DNA of 64,000 bases, from contig CM043875.1 in NCBI GenBank assembly GCA_023846275.1, positions 4,089,569-4,153,568 on the forward strand. Reading direction: 5' to 3'. The position numbers and the translations under genes are program-made. The notes below the pieces were generated by a model. It was not told where the DNA came from and made no database searches. It worked only from the letters and a program-made list of their open reading frames with translations. Source of the stretch: Vanilla planifolia. Its lineage: Eukaryota > Streptophyta > Magnoliopsida > Asparagales > Orchidaceae. Below are positions 11,001 to 22,979 of the stretch, piece after piece (within the stretch, counting starts at the first letter, position 1; the number at the start of each line of letters is the position of its first letter).

Positions 11001-11956
11001 ATCTGCGCCTTTGGATCCTGCCGAAGTTATAAGGTGGGATTTTTAGTCCCACACTGCAGAAATGAAATTGGCGCATTGCTTTATAAAGAATTTGCGCCCT
11101 GTAGCTTTCGAGCCTCTGTGGGGCTGGCTCCCCCCTTCCTTGACCGGGACTTCACCACCTGGTTCGGGTTGACTTAGCCAAGCATTGTTCATTGACCGTT
11201 GACCGCGCTGCAGTTTGACCTAGCCGAGCTCCTCTCGGCGGGCTTTGGGCGGGCTTGGCTTAACCAGTCACTGTTGATTTGACCGTTGACCAGCGCTAGC
11301 CGAGCTCCTCTCGGCGGGCTTGGTGCGGCCTTTCCGGGTCAACCAAATTTTTTATTTTTAGATTAAATTTTTAATTTCTAAAAGACCTCGACGGGCTGTT
11401 TTCGCGCCGGGTCGACCCGCCCATTGCTACAGTGTATTTTCCCAAGACTTCGGCTGTTTTAGGGTATTTTTGACGAATTTTTGTGCCAATAATTTGAATA
11501 TAAGTGTATAAAAATAATTTTATATTCTTATAGTATTATAAGTTATTTAAATAGCTATGAAAAGAAATTCATGAAAAACAATTCCAAAATAATATTAAAA
11601 AATCAAATACTAATGTCTATACATTTTGGCAAATATGCTTGGCCCAAAAATCAAAATTCAGTATTAAATAATTTTAAAATATTTTTAAATGTTAATACTA
11701 CTAGTGTGTCTCATAATCTCAAAGTTTGGACATATCAAGTTTAAGAGAAATAAAAAGAAATTCAATTATAAAAAATCTTGTGCATGTCTCAAATTTCCTT
11801 GAAGTATGCCATGACCTCAAGGCCCTTAGAGACCATTATTTTAGACATCTAAAATACATGACTTGATTTAATTAATTATTAACAATTTTACTTAAAATCA
11901 AGCCCAAATAAAATATACACATTTATGCTTGACTCATCAAACACAAGGGTGTAACA
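11001..11956 (-). repeat. 3' LTR of the Copia element, truncated
   Basis: Aligns to 21161-22116 at a constant offset of 10160. Its lower-coordinate end is cut at the tRNA-Phe fragment; the partner continues to 20213. It ends GTGTAACA at 11956. Confidence 0.95.
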
Positions 11957-12104
11957 ATCTCCCCCTTTTGATGATAGCAAGACATAAATGTTTTAAATAA
12001 AAATAAGTGTTTAAAATACAATTCATAGGGAGAAAAAAATATGCTCCCCCTATCTTGATGCATATTATGCTCCCCCTCACTTCTAACTATTCTCCCCCTT
12101 TGAC
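11957..12104 (-). other. Repeated polypurine tracts before the Copia 3' LTR
   Basis: Four GGGGGAG-containing purine runs on the minus strand, near 11958-11968, 12042-12050, 12069-12077 and 12091-12101. The last in reading order directly abuts the LTR start TGTTACACC. Multiple such tracts are a known habit of SIRE-type elements. No env-like frame fits in the roughly 155 bases between RNase H and the LTR. Confidence 0.75.
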
Positions 12105-12125
12105 ACCATCAAAAGGGAGTGAACC

Positions 12126-13785
12126 CTAAGCAATGTCTAAAATTCCTAATTGTTCTCTCAATGTTTGAAATAGCTCCGATGGTAAGGGTTTGGTAAAAAT
12201 ATCAGCCAATTCAAGCTTAGTAGGAACATACTCTAATTCTACTAATCCTTTGGCCACTTGGTCTCTAATAAAGTGATATCTAACATCTATGTGCTTAGTC
12301 CTAGAATGATGAACTTGATTCTTAGCTAATGCTAATGCACTAGTATTGTCAATTCTAATAGGTATATGTGTGACTTCTAAACCATAGTCTTGAAGTTGTT
12401 GTCTTAACCATAGTATTTGAGCAACACAACTTCCAGCTGCAACATATTCAGCTTCTGTTGTTGACAAGGCTATACAATTTTGTTTTTTGCTTGACCATGA
12501 AACAAGACAATATCCTAAAAATTGACATGTTCCTGATGTGCTCTTCCTATCCACTCTAGATCCTCCAAAATCTGAATCTGTATAGCCAACGAGCTCACAA
12601 GAGAGTTCATTTCTAGGATACCATAATCCTAGTGTCATGGTTCCCTTTAAATATTTGAAAATTGCTTTAACAGCTTTCAAATGACTTTCCTTTGGGTTTG
12701 CTTGGAACCTAGCACATAATCCAACATTGAATAGAATGTCAGGTCTACTAGCTGTAAGGTACAATAAAGATCCTATAAGTCCTCTATAAAATTTTTGATC
12801 TATTGTTTTCCCTTGTTCATCTAGATCTAAATGAGTGGATTGATTGATGGGAATTTTCCTAATTTTCATATTCTCATAGCCATATTTTTTAAATATTTCT
12901 TTCAAGTATTTTGTTTGAGAAATGAAAATACCATCTTTTAGTTGTTTTATTTGTAGCCCTAAGAAGAAATTTAGCTCACCCATCATACTCATTTCAAATT
13001 CCTTAGTCATAAGATCTCCAAATTCTCTACACATTTCTTCTTTTGTGCTACCAAAAATAATATCATCAACATAAATTTGAACAATTAATAAATCATCTCC
13101 TAATGACTTTAGAAATAATGTAGTATCCGATTTACCTTTTCTAAAGCCACTATCTACTAGATAGTTACTCAACCTATGGTACCATGCACGTGGAGCTTGC
13201 TTAAGGTCGTAAAGAGCTTTCTTAAGCTTATAAACATAATTACTTTGTGCATGATCCTCAAAACCTGGGGGTTGTTCTACAAACACATCTTCTTCTATTA
13301 TCCCATTCAAGAAAGCACTTTTTACATCCATTTGAAACAGCCTAAAGTTTTTATAACATGAATATGCTATAAGTAATCTAATTGCTTCTAACCTAGCTAC
13401 GGGTGCAAATGAATCCTCAAAATCAATACCTTCTATTTGACTATATCCCTTAGCAACAAGTCTAGCCTTATTCCTAATTATTACACCATTTTCATCTAAT
13501 TTATTTTTATAGACCCATCTAGTACCAATTACTTGTTGATCACTAGGTCTTGGTACTAATTCCCAAACTTGATTTCTTTCAAATTGGTCTAGCTCTTCAT
13601 TCATAGCTTGAACCCAATAATCATCTACAAGGGCTTCTTCTATAGAATTGGGTTCAAAAAATGACACAAAGGCACTATAATCTATATCTCTAATTGAAGC
13701 TCTAGTCTTCACTCCTTGGTTCACATCTCCTATAATCAAATCCTTTGGATGTGAGGTTGCAAATTTCCATCCTTTAGATAAATTA
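12126..13785 (-). pseudogene. Copia pol, RT and RNase H part
   Basis: A continuous frame from just after the A-run at 13786-13800 (minus strand) to the stop at 12126-12128. It holds the Copia RT blocks: a [11 protein letters not shown] segment, [22 protein letters not shown], the catalytic YVDDIIFGS, and RNase H with YTDSDFGG and TEAEYVA, ending in the usual [11 protein letters not shown] and ADIFTKPL motifs. The normally strict [11 protein letters not shown] block has Asp for Gly. No ATG starts this frame; it is the downstream part of a polyprotein, out of frame with integrase because of the A-run. The domain itself is otherwise uninterrupted. Confidence 0.92.
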
Positions 13786-14842
13786 TTTTTTTTTTTTTTT
13801 CTCTCTTTCTATTTCTAGATTTTCCATTTTTTCTTTATCTAAATCTAGATTCTTTACTAATTCTATTTCATCTTCTAAATGCTTTTCACTAACTAGTTGA
13901 ATTGTCTCATCAAACACAACATGCATTGTTTCCTCTATTTTATGTGATTCTTGATTAAAAACTCTATATGCTTTTCTAATTGATGAATACCCTAAAAAGA
14001 TTCCTACACTTGCCTTCTCATCAAACTTTCCTAAGTTTGCTCTCTCATTTTTAAGAATAGTGCACTTACAACCACAAACATGAAAATAACTAAGATTTGG
14101 TTTCTTCTTCCTTAGCAATTCATAAGGAGTTTTCTTCAACTTTGGTCTCAAATTAACCCTATTTATGATGTAACACGCCGTGCTAATAGCTTCGGCCCAA
14201 AAGTATTTGGGTAAGTTATATTCGGCTAACATGGTTCTACCCATCTCAACTAATGTTCTATTCTTTCTTTCTACAATGCCATTTTGTTGTGGTGTATATG
14301 GGCATGTGAATTGATGTTTGATTCCTTTCTCTTTACAAAACTCACTAAAATATTCATTCTTAAATTCACTCCCATTATCACTTTGCATACAAATTAATTT
14401 TAGACTACGTTGTCTTTCTAACTCTCTAATCAAATCTTCAAAGTTCTCAAGGCTTCATTTTTATGTCTAAGGAAAAACACCCAAGTATATCTAGAAAAAT
14501 CATCAACTATAACAAATCCGTATTGTTTTCCTCCTAAACTCAAAGGTTGTATTGGACCAAAAAGATCTAAGTAGATTTTTTCTAAAGGTCTACTAGTTGT
14601 TAATTCATTTTGAGATTTGAAAGAGGATTTAACTTGTTTTCCCTTTTGGCAAGATTCACACAACTCCCAATTTGACTTGCTTGGTTTTGGAAAGCCTCTT
14701 ACTACATCTAATTTTGAAATCTTCTTCAAGGTGGAGTATCCCACATGGCCTAATCTTCTATGCCATAATGAATTCTCATTAGATTGGGTCACTAGGCATT
14801 CCAAACCACTAGCTTCTAGTTGTCCAAAACTAATTACATATG
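13786..14842 (-). pseudogene. Copia pol, GAG-pre-integrase and integrase part, two frames
   Basis: From 14842 down, one frame reads the pre-integrase finger (LWHRRLGH, then CESCQKGKQ) and the first part of the integrase core (DLFGPI, IVDDFSRYTW). Around 14440-14442 one base is missing in a T run (minus strand), and the next frame carries SDNGSEF and the second half with PQQNGIVERKNRT, giving the D-D-E triad across the two pieces. The second frame ends in a Lys run encoded by 15 A (minus strand, 13786-13800) followed by TAA; a length change of one base there separates it from RT. The upstream end was severed by the solo LTR. Confidence 0.9.
14838..14842. repeat. Target-site duplication ATATG, left copy
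   Basis: Pentamer ATATG immediately left of the solo LTR, identical to 17960-17964 on its right. Confidence 0.95.
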
Positions 14843-17800
14843 TGTTACACCCAATTTTTCCTATGCTGATTTTTGGCATACACTTTTTTTTTTTTTTTTT
14901 TTTTTTTTACATATAGACAGCTCAGATCGTCCCATACCAACCTGAGTAGCCTACGAAAACATAGGATATAACACATCATTACACGCCTACTTTCCTTTAA
15001 CAATGTGGATCCCATCTCCTGGGTACACCGTCAAATCAGGTTCATGACTCCTGAATTAACAGATGGACTCGCGCAATGTTACTCCTACTAGACCCAATAC
15101 TCCTAACCCATACGGTAGGAGAACCGATCTAATAGAAGTCTGAACCCCCACGGTTAAGTTCCATAGTCATGTAATGACCTCACCATCAAACAAAAAGATA
15201 TATAACATCCTCAGATAAAATATGACACTCCACACACCATACTCCAAGACAATAAGGTAAGACAGTAAATGGAAACTACATTACAAGAATAAGATCCAAG
15301 TCCAACAAGTGCAATATTGTCCAACCAGATACATAAGTCAGAATCACCCTCACATAATACCTGACATATGAGAATAACAATCTCATTAAATACATCCAAC
15401 AGCAACAATCAACTAACCAGAATATCTCAGGCAATCACAAATCAGATATCCTCCACAAGCCTGCTGACCACGATCCCACCTAATCAGGTAGCGTCAAGTC
15501 TGCCGAGCCACTGAAAATATATAATACAGGAATGAGCTACGCCCAGTAGGAAAGACAGCTAGTAAAACTCACATGCAAGAGAAGGATAATAGCAAAAATA
15601 TAGGAATACAGCATAACAATGTAAGGTGGATAGGCACTCTCAGTCCCAGACTCCGACCAACCACAGTCACCCCTAGTCACACCAGAGTAGCTCTCCTCTG
15701 GGCTTCCAGGTAGCGTGCCAGTGGGAACGCCCATCTCGAAACACGCATGGCGCCTAAGCACCCGACACCGCAGCGTCTCTCGTCAATCGATCTCCTGGAG
15801 ACTATAGACAGATCCAGTCACAAAATCTCTAGCCAACGTGAGACACCCCTGCCACCCTAAGGCGCGCAGGCCTACACACTTGGCTAGCCACTGTGAGACA
15901 CCCCTGCCACCCTCAGGCGCGCAGGCCTACACACATGGACCAGGAGAGATCGACTCAGCCACCGTCCCAAGGAGTCCTCTACCAACAACTTCCATAGAAG
16001 CTCACGCCCCTACAGTCATTGTCAATCTCTAACTCCAAGATCCGGCAACATGTGTCCAGGTACAACAAGGCGCATACCAGTCCACATGTATACTGTGGAA
16101 GCTAAGTCTGAACCGCACAGTTACCTACCACAACTACCCTAAAACATCATATAGGGTCTATAGTAGTCCGGTCCAGTATGCCAATCCATAAAATATGCCA
16201 ACACTGAGTAAACTGACTCAATCCATGCCGTTGCCATCAAAGCAACACAACTGTCAATTTCTGACTGTTCTGGTAGCATCCATGTACCATACCTCTGTCT
16301 GACTGTTTCCAGCTGTACTGTCATCACTGATAACATTTTTCCCCACTTCAGGCAATTTTTCTTTACCCACGGATCTCCAGAATTTTCGAAATTTCTCATT
16401 TCCAAATTTTCTGATTTTTCTTGAATTTTCCAAAATATAAATAATCCCTAAAACTCAATTATCGAATTTTCCTAAATTCGAAATATCAAATTTTGCATTT
16501 TATCCATTTTCCGAAATTCGGAATAATTACCGAATTTAAAATTCCGTTTATCCATTATACCGCGCCGCACTTCCGTGAACCCGGTTCTCGCCGTCGGTTC
16601 GGCCTTCGCGCTGAGCCGAGAACCGCTTCTCACTGAACCGCGCTGAATCCCCTGAACCGGATCTCGCCACCAGTTCGGGCCTTCGCGCTGAACCAAACCC
16701 CCCCGCCGGTCGAAGTTATTAATCCGAAATTCGGCCGACGCTTAATATATAATATTAATAATTAATAAATTATTCTCTTAATAAATCAACAAATCCCTAA
16801 TTAACCCTTAATTCGTCTCCTTCCTTCGCCCGTCGTCCGCGAAACCCTAGCCGCCGCAATCGCCGACCAATACGATCCTTCCGTCGGTTTCCGGCAACTG
16901 CGAACAAGGAGAACATGTTCGTACTATCCTAACATTCCAATAATGCCGCTAATTTCCTAAGGTTTAAATCAAAATCTCCGCCGAAGGAATTCGCCCGTCC
17001 GCCGTTGCCGTATTGTGAAATTTGAGATTAATCCAACAAATAAATTAACTAATTCAATGGCAACGCTGATAATACAAATCCCTAACATGCTCCTAAGCAT
17101 TAACAAATTTTTCGGCGAAATGGGGAATTTTCCAGAAAATCCGAAATTTGCAAAAGACACCAATTAGCATTCAATTAAATCCGATTTTTCATCCACATGC
17201 TTGTTTTCATTAAGCAAAATATTCCATGCTTTTAATTTTCTACCAAATAACTAATTTAAACTGAATTTCCTACCTCAAAGACGCCGGCGACGGTGAACCT
17301 CGTCCGCAGCTCGCCGCAGCTCCTCACTGAACGAACCCGGTATCAATCGACTCTCCTCGGTCCCGTGAATCCCCAGGCACAAAAAGCCCCTTGCCAGGCC
17401 GCCGGAATCACGCGCCGTACGCTGGAAAACTTCCTCTCTATCGGTCGGTCGAACGAAACCCTAATCGTTCGCGAGGGTTTTATATTCCTGGCCGACACGG
17501 TGAAAACCCGTTACGCACCGTTGACACGCTTTCGACACGGTAAGCACCCGATACGCGCTGTCGACACGCTATCGACACGGTAAGCACCCGATCAGCCGGT
17601 TCAATCCCAACCGTCGATCACGACCGTCCGATCCGCTTATCAGAACGCACGCGCAAACTCACTCGGCGAACCGCCTCCGCCTCCGCTGAACCGTTCCGGT
17701 CCGGTTCACGCGCGGTAAAAAACCCAATTTCCGGTTTAATTTAAATGGATTTTCGAATTTCTAAAAATCCAATAAATATAATTAAACAGGGAAAATTACT

Positions 17801-17959
17801 TAAAATTTTCCTCGGTGCTCCGGAAAAATCCCCAGAAATTTCAGAAATTCCAATAGCCTGCAATTGAGCTTCTGGCTCATCCTACTGTCGATCTGAAATC
17901 ATCCAAGCCAAAAATTAATTTATTAAAGATTAACATAAAAATTTTTACTGGGTATAACA
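14843..17959 (-). repeat. Solo LTR of the Gypsy family, inserted in Copia pol
   Basis: A 3117-bp sequence starting TGTTACACCC and ending GGGTATAACA, collinear with the 2982-bp LTR at 7146-10127 but clearly diverged. It has an extra segment near 16350-16500, no ordered 58-bp array, and a 25-base T run at 14884-14908. No internal gag-pol and no second LTR adjoin it. The flanking pentamers are identical (ATATG), and the Copia reading frame is continuous if the LTR and one pentamer are ignored. This is the classic product of unequal recombination between the two LTRs of a former full element. The minus-strand orientation equals that of both neighbours. Confidence 0.95.
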
Positions 17960-17964
17960 ATATG
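17960..17964. repeat. Target-site duplication ATATG, right copy
   Basis: Pentamer matching 14838-14842 exactly; together they bracket the solo LTR. Confidence 0.95.
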
Positions 17965-18310
17965 TATCACATTTTCTTTTACCTATAAGTAGTTCAACAT
18001 TATTTTTCATGATTTTGCATGCTTTTGTATTAAAAACAATATCAAATCCATTATCACAAAGTTGACTAATACTAATCAAATTAAATTCTAAGCCTTCTAC
18101 TAAAAATACATTTGAAAGGGTAAAGTTTGTCGTACCTACATCTCCAATTCCTATTATTCTTTTCTTTGTGTTGTCTCCTAGGGTCACCTTCCTATTTGGA
18201 CCCGATCTCAATGATTTGAATTTACTTTTGTCTCCAGTCATGTGTCTTGAGCATCCACTATCCAATACCCAAGATGTGGATTTCGATTTTCTCCTTGGTT
18301 TTGACTGTAT
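17965..18310 (-). pseudogene. Copia aspartic protease region
   Basis: Minus-strand frame with WVLDSGCSRHMTGDKSKF, the SIRE-type protease active site (D-S-G), followed by VTLGDNTKKRIIGIG and a segment ending ISQLCDNGFDI. It is read in the polyprotein and is cut at 17960 by the solo LTR. Between this frame and the gag stop (18432) about 120 bases hold stops in the reading frame, so gag and protease are not joined. Confidence 0.85.
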
Positions 18311-18431
18311 AAGGTGTAAAATTTAAATTAGAAAATACCACTAAATGAAATCATCAATTTGAGTTTTCTAAATATCCTAGACCTATCCTAGAATGTCTCC
18401 AAATATTTTAGAGACCTTTTCTTCTAGTCTT

Positions 18432-20108
18432 TTAATTCATGCTCTTAGGAACCCAAGAAAACTTGGGTTGAACCCTAAATGGTACTTGCATGTTCTCTTT
18501 TTTAACAATCCATCTAACATTTTGTGTTTGTGTATACATATTTCTTCTAAAGAAGCAATCTTTTATAGTATGTCCAGGTTTACAACAATAAAAATAAACA
18601 ATGTTTGATGGCCTAAGCATGCTCAAATTTCTAGGTTTTTTGAAATTGAAAGCATGTGAATGATAATAAGCATTTGAAACATGTGTATTTTTATTTTCTC
18701 TAGCATGCTCAAAAGATTGTATTTTTTCTTTTAAGACTGAAATATCATGCTTCAAAGAAGTATTTTCAATAATAAGAAATGCCTTTTCATCACATATATG
18801 TTGATTTTCTAATCTTTTCTTTTCATCTTCTTTCATGACAAAATCAAGCAATTCAACCTTTTCTTTATGATTCTTTTTTAATTTTTTATGTGCACTCATT
18901 AAGGAAGTTAATGCATTCATGATTTTAATGTAATTATTTTCAAGAGTATCTCTTGTCCAAGAGCTTACCTCATTTTCTTCTTCTTCTTCACTTGAGGATG
19001 TTGAGGAAGCCTCATTTGCCATAAAGCAAATCATTCCTTCTTCTCCTCCACTTGAGCTTGAAACCTCCGAATCTTCGGAAGCACTCCATGTAGCTTGGAA
19101 AGCTTTCTTTTTCTTCAAGCTCTTCTTCTTCTTCTTCTTTTCTTCCTCCTTCATATGCTTGTCTTTGAGTTTTGGACATTCCGGTTTAATATGACCGGTT
19201 TGACCACACTCAAAACAAGTTGGTGGCCTCTTCCTCTCTTTATTGTTTTTCTTCTTCCATTTCCTATTAAGAAAGCTCTTTGCCAAATTTTTAGCTAAAC
19301 CATTAACATGGAAACTTACCTCATCCTCTAAATCCGTGGAGGAGGTGGAAGTGAAATCCGAATTGCATTTGGTGGCTTTGAAAGCCATTGGTTCTTCCTT
19401 TCTTCTTTCATACTTTAACTTACTTGTGGAAGCCTCTTCCGTAAGTCTCCTTGACATTTCTATTTCGGCGGTAAGAAGTTCCCCAAGGAGTTCATCCAAT
19501 GAAAGTTTGCTAAGATCCTTAGCGGCTTTAATAGCCGTTGCAAGTGGATCAAATTCCTTTGGAAGGATTCTCAAAATTTTCCTAACAAGGTCACCATTTG
19601 AGAATGCCCTCCCAAGGTTTGTCAATCCATTTGTAATATCATTAAATCTCAAAAACATGCTCTTAATACTTTCATTTGGATTCATTCTAAAAAGTTTGTA
19701 GTCATGCATGAGGATATTGATCTTAGTCTCTTTCACTTGTGAGGTACCCTCATAAGTTTCTTCGAGTTTTTTCCATACCTCAAAAGTCATATGTAAATTC
19801 ATGATTTGTGTAAACTCATTAGGAGAAATTCCACAATGAAGATAGTTCAACGCCCTAGCATTTAATTGAGCCAATCTTTTGTGCTCAACGTTAAGCTCGC
19901 TAAAGGGCTTGACTTCATCAGTAGACGAATCTCTAGGAAGTTCACAAGGCTTCGTCATGACTTCCCACAATTCCAAATCAATAGACTGAATGAAAATTCT
20001 AAAACGATTTTTCCAATATAAATAAAATTCTCCTTTAAATAATGGGGGCCGATTTGAAGAAAAACCTTCACATAAGGTTGCACTCATTTCGACCAAAGAG
20101 GAAGCCAT
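18432..20108 (-). pseudogene. Copia (SIRE-type) gag, 558 codons
   Basis: ATG at 20106-20108, stop at 18432. The N-terminal third has the Copia gag fold signature seen in UBN2/DUF4219 proteins (RPPLFKGEFYLYWKNRF, then a helix-rich part with SMFLRFNDITNGL). A first zinc knuckle, CFECGQTGHIKPEC, is complete. A Lys-rich stretch and an acidic Ser/Glu-rich stretch follow, then a coiled-coil-like region. The second knuckle (YFYCCKPGHTIKDC) has Tyr where the first Cys is expected, so it should not bind zinc normally. Gag would form the particle and bind RNA. The frame is long and open, but the element as a whole is defective. Confidence 0.9.
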
Positions 20109-20199
20109 ACAAAATCACAAAAAAAAATTGTGAGAAAGCCTTCACTTAGCACAAGAGGATCTCCCACGTGATGTTACTCACGTAATTTGGGGTTCCTTT

Positions 20200-20210
20200 C
20201 TCTGATACCA
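20200..20210 (-). other. Primer-binding site (tRNA-iMet) of the Copia element
   Basis: TGGTATCAGAG on the minus strand, two bases inside the 5' LTR end (20213). It matches the 3' end of initiator Met tRNA over 11 bases, then diverges. Confidence 0.9.
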
Positions 20211-20212
20211 AT

Positions 20213-22116
20213 TGAAGTGTTTCGTGTTAAGGAAATCCCACAAGAGGGGGGTGAATTGTGTATTTAAAATTTTATGAATTTCGAAATTAAACTTAAAAAC
20301 CTTTAAGCAAGAGTAAAGAGAGTTGAACACACAAATTTTTAAGTGGTTCGACTCAAAACCGAGTCTACGTCCACCCCCAACCGGTGTTGGGAAAAATCCA
20401 CTAAATGCACCGATTACAAGTGAGGTTTTTCCTACGGTTCACCTCAAACCTACTTGAGTTTTTACCGGGCTCAACTCAAACCCGGGGCTTTTGCACAACT
20501 GCCGGGATGCCCTTGCCCCAAAACGAAAAGTACGAAAAATTGGCAAATAACTTAAGAGAAATAGGAGAAAAGATGAGGCACACACAATCGACAAATTAGA
20601 GGGATAGAAATTGAGAAACAATTCAAAAACCTCTAATTCCAAAAGCTTTCTTGCCGCTTTGCTATTTGAGCTTGGATGCACCGTTTTTGCTTGAGTGCTC
20701 GAATTTTGAGATCTGAAATCTTTGGAAAATTTAGCAAAGGTTAAACTGAAAAAATACATAAATTTTCCCTATTTATAGAGCTTAAATTTAAGCTCTAAAA
20801 ACACCCCCAACGGCTCCAAAAATTAATTAGCCGTTTGGGCAACGGACGGAAAGCAGCCACCGTCCGATCCGGGCCCAAAAACGAACGGCGCAGATTGATT
20901 TACGCATTTTACCGTTCGGGCTTAATCCAGAGCGTTGGATCCGGGCGCGTAATCGAACGGCACGGATTAAATCTCGCGATTACCGTTTTCGCGATTTAAT
21001 CCCGTGCGTAGGATCCGGGCGCTGAATGAACGTCGCCGATTAAACGGCCGTTCGATTTTGATCTGGAGCGTTGGATCCGCGCGGTGAACGAACGGCGCCG
21101 ATTAACCTTGCGAAGCAGCCGTTCGAAACAATTCTCGCCCGTTGGATCTGGGCGGGCTTGATCTGCGCCTTTGGATCCTGTCGAAGTTATAAGGTGGGAT
21201 TTTTAGTCCCACACTGCAGAAATGAAATTGGCGCATTGCTTTATAAAGAATTTGCGCCCTGTAGCTTTCGAGCCTCTATGGGGCTGTCTCCCCCCTTCCT
21301 TAACCGGGACTTCACCACCTGGTTCGGGTTGACTTAGCCAAGCATTGTTCATTGACCGTTGACCGCGCTGCAGTTTGACTTAGCCGAGCTCCTCTCGGCG
21401 GGCTTTGGGCGGGCTTGGCTTAGCCAGTCACTGTTGATTTGACCGTTGACCAGCGCTAGCCGAGCTCCTCTCGGCGGGCTTGGTGCGGCCTTTCCGGGTC
21501 AACCAAATTTTTTATTTTTAGATTAAATTTTTAATTTCTAAAAGACCTAGACGGGCTGTTTTCGCGCCGGGTCGACCCGCCCATTGCTACAGTGTATTTT
21601 CCCGAGACTTCGGCTGTTTTAGGGTATTTTTGACGAATTTTTGTGCCAATAATTTGAATATAAGTGTATAAAAATAATTTTATATTCTTATAGTATTATA
21701 AGTTATTTAAATAGCTATGAAAAGAAATTCATGAAAAACAATTCCAAAATAATATTAAAAAATCAAATACTAATGTCTATACATTTTGGCAAATATGCTT
21801 GGCCCAAAAATCAAAATTCAGTATTAAATAATTTTAAAATATTTTTAAATGTTAATACTACTAGTGTGCCTCATAATCTCAAAGTTTGGACATATCAAGT
21901 TCAAGAGAAATAAAAAGAAATTCAATTATAAAAAATCTTGTGCATGTCTCAAATTTCCTTGAAGTGTGCCATGACCTCAAGGCCCTTAGAGACCATTATT
22001 TTAGACATCTAAAATACATGGCTTGATTTAATTAATTATTAACAATTTTACTTAAAATCAAGCCCAAATAAAATATACACATTTATGCTTGACTCATCAA
22101 ACACAAGGGTGTAACA
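20213..22116 (-). repeat. 5' LTR of the Copia element, complete (1904 bp)
   Basis: Starts TGAAGTGTTT and ends GTGTAACA on the plus strand, next to the primer site. The outer 956 bases match 11001-11956. It contains repeated CG-rich units near 20870-21160 built around GGATCCG and GAACGGC. The right flank begins ATTAT (22117-22121). Its left counterpart is not next to the truncated LTR. Confidence 0.93.
20770..20777 (-). promoter_or_regulatory. TATA box of the Copia LTR promoter
   Basis: CTATAAATAGGG on the minus strand, a near-ideal plant TATA context, about 1340 bases into the 5' LTR. That leaves roughly 530 bases of R-U5 before the primer site. This part is missing from the truncated 3' LTR. 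Confidence 0.6.
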
Positions 22117-22979
22117 ATTATATCTAGAGGCTAATTTTTGTATTAAAAACAAACATTAATATATTATTCTTCATAGTCTACATTAGAAGAAGTGAAAAAA
22201 ATGTTCATCATTAAAAGTTGTCTCACAATAGCAATCTCTTACCATGAAACAAATTTGGCTTTCTTTTTTCTCTTCACAGTATAAGAAAATATTAGAATCA
22301 CTCTAAGTTATTTTCATTGATTTTTGTTGTTGTTTTTCTTCTTCTATTTTTAAAAGTTTTTCTCTTTTTCAATATAATGAATAATTAAGTCAGATATGTC
22401 CAAGCAACTTATGCTCATATCTCAATAGTATTTGATGATAATAAAATTATTAAAAAAAATAATAAAATAAAAATATATTAAACATGTAAATACAAACGTT
22501 TCCCTTACATAATACTCTCCCTCAATATATGTAATTTAAAAATTATTAAATAAAACAATGGGATGCATGGATTGCCTTTTTCATTTCTCGCATCACTCTT
22601 CTCATTTTTGTCATGCATCAAAAGATAGTAGTAAAAATATTAACTACATGTTAAGTACATAAGAAAAAGTAATCAAGGGGTATATATTTATATTAATGTT
22701 AAGAATTTAGTAATAAAACACTAAGGGTTTACAATAGAAACACTTGTTGAAAACTAACCAAAAATACCACTTGTAGATATAGTAAATACACAAAATCATT
22801 TGTTAAAAAAACTTCAATGGCTTCATTTTCTTTTCTATCATTATATTGATGTATTTAACAATTTTAAAAGAAATCACATTAAAATAAACAAAAATAAATA
22901 ATCATGTTAAAAAAAATTAAATCTAAACAACATGCTTCTAAATGATTTCTCTTTTATTCTAACTTAAACAAAGAAAGCA
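22117..22979. other. AT-rich spacer, no gene seen
   Basis: No convincing reading frame or RNA gene. It separates the young Copia LTR from an older decayed Copia gag and may be part of that old element's decayed pol. Confidence 0.5.

Larger units (their letters stand above)
11001..22116 (-). mobile_element. Ty1/Copia element of SIRE/Maximus type, 3' LTR truncated, split by a solo LTR
   Basis: The minus-strand order is 5' LTR (20213-22116), primer site, gag (20108-18432), protease, integrase, RT-RNase H (to 12126), multiple purine tracts, and 3' LTR (11001-11956). Integrase before RT marks Copia; the gag type and repeated GGGGGAG tracts point to SIRE. The 3' LTR matches only the outer 956 bases of the 5' LTR and lacks about 948. 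I count 12 differences in those 956 bases with no indels (about 1.3%), so it is older than the Gypsy insertion. Several lesions (two homopolymer frameshifts, a lost zinc-knuckle Cys, an interrupted gag/protease joint, the LTR insertion) show it is dead. Confidence 0.93.

Noticed and set aside
10956-11080. A tRNA-derived SINE at the tRNA-Phe fragment
   Set aside because: The sequence after the anticodon arm is Copia LTR, base for base collinear with 21161 onward; there is no B box or SINE tail.
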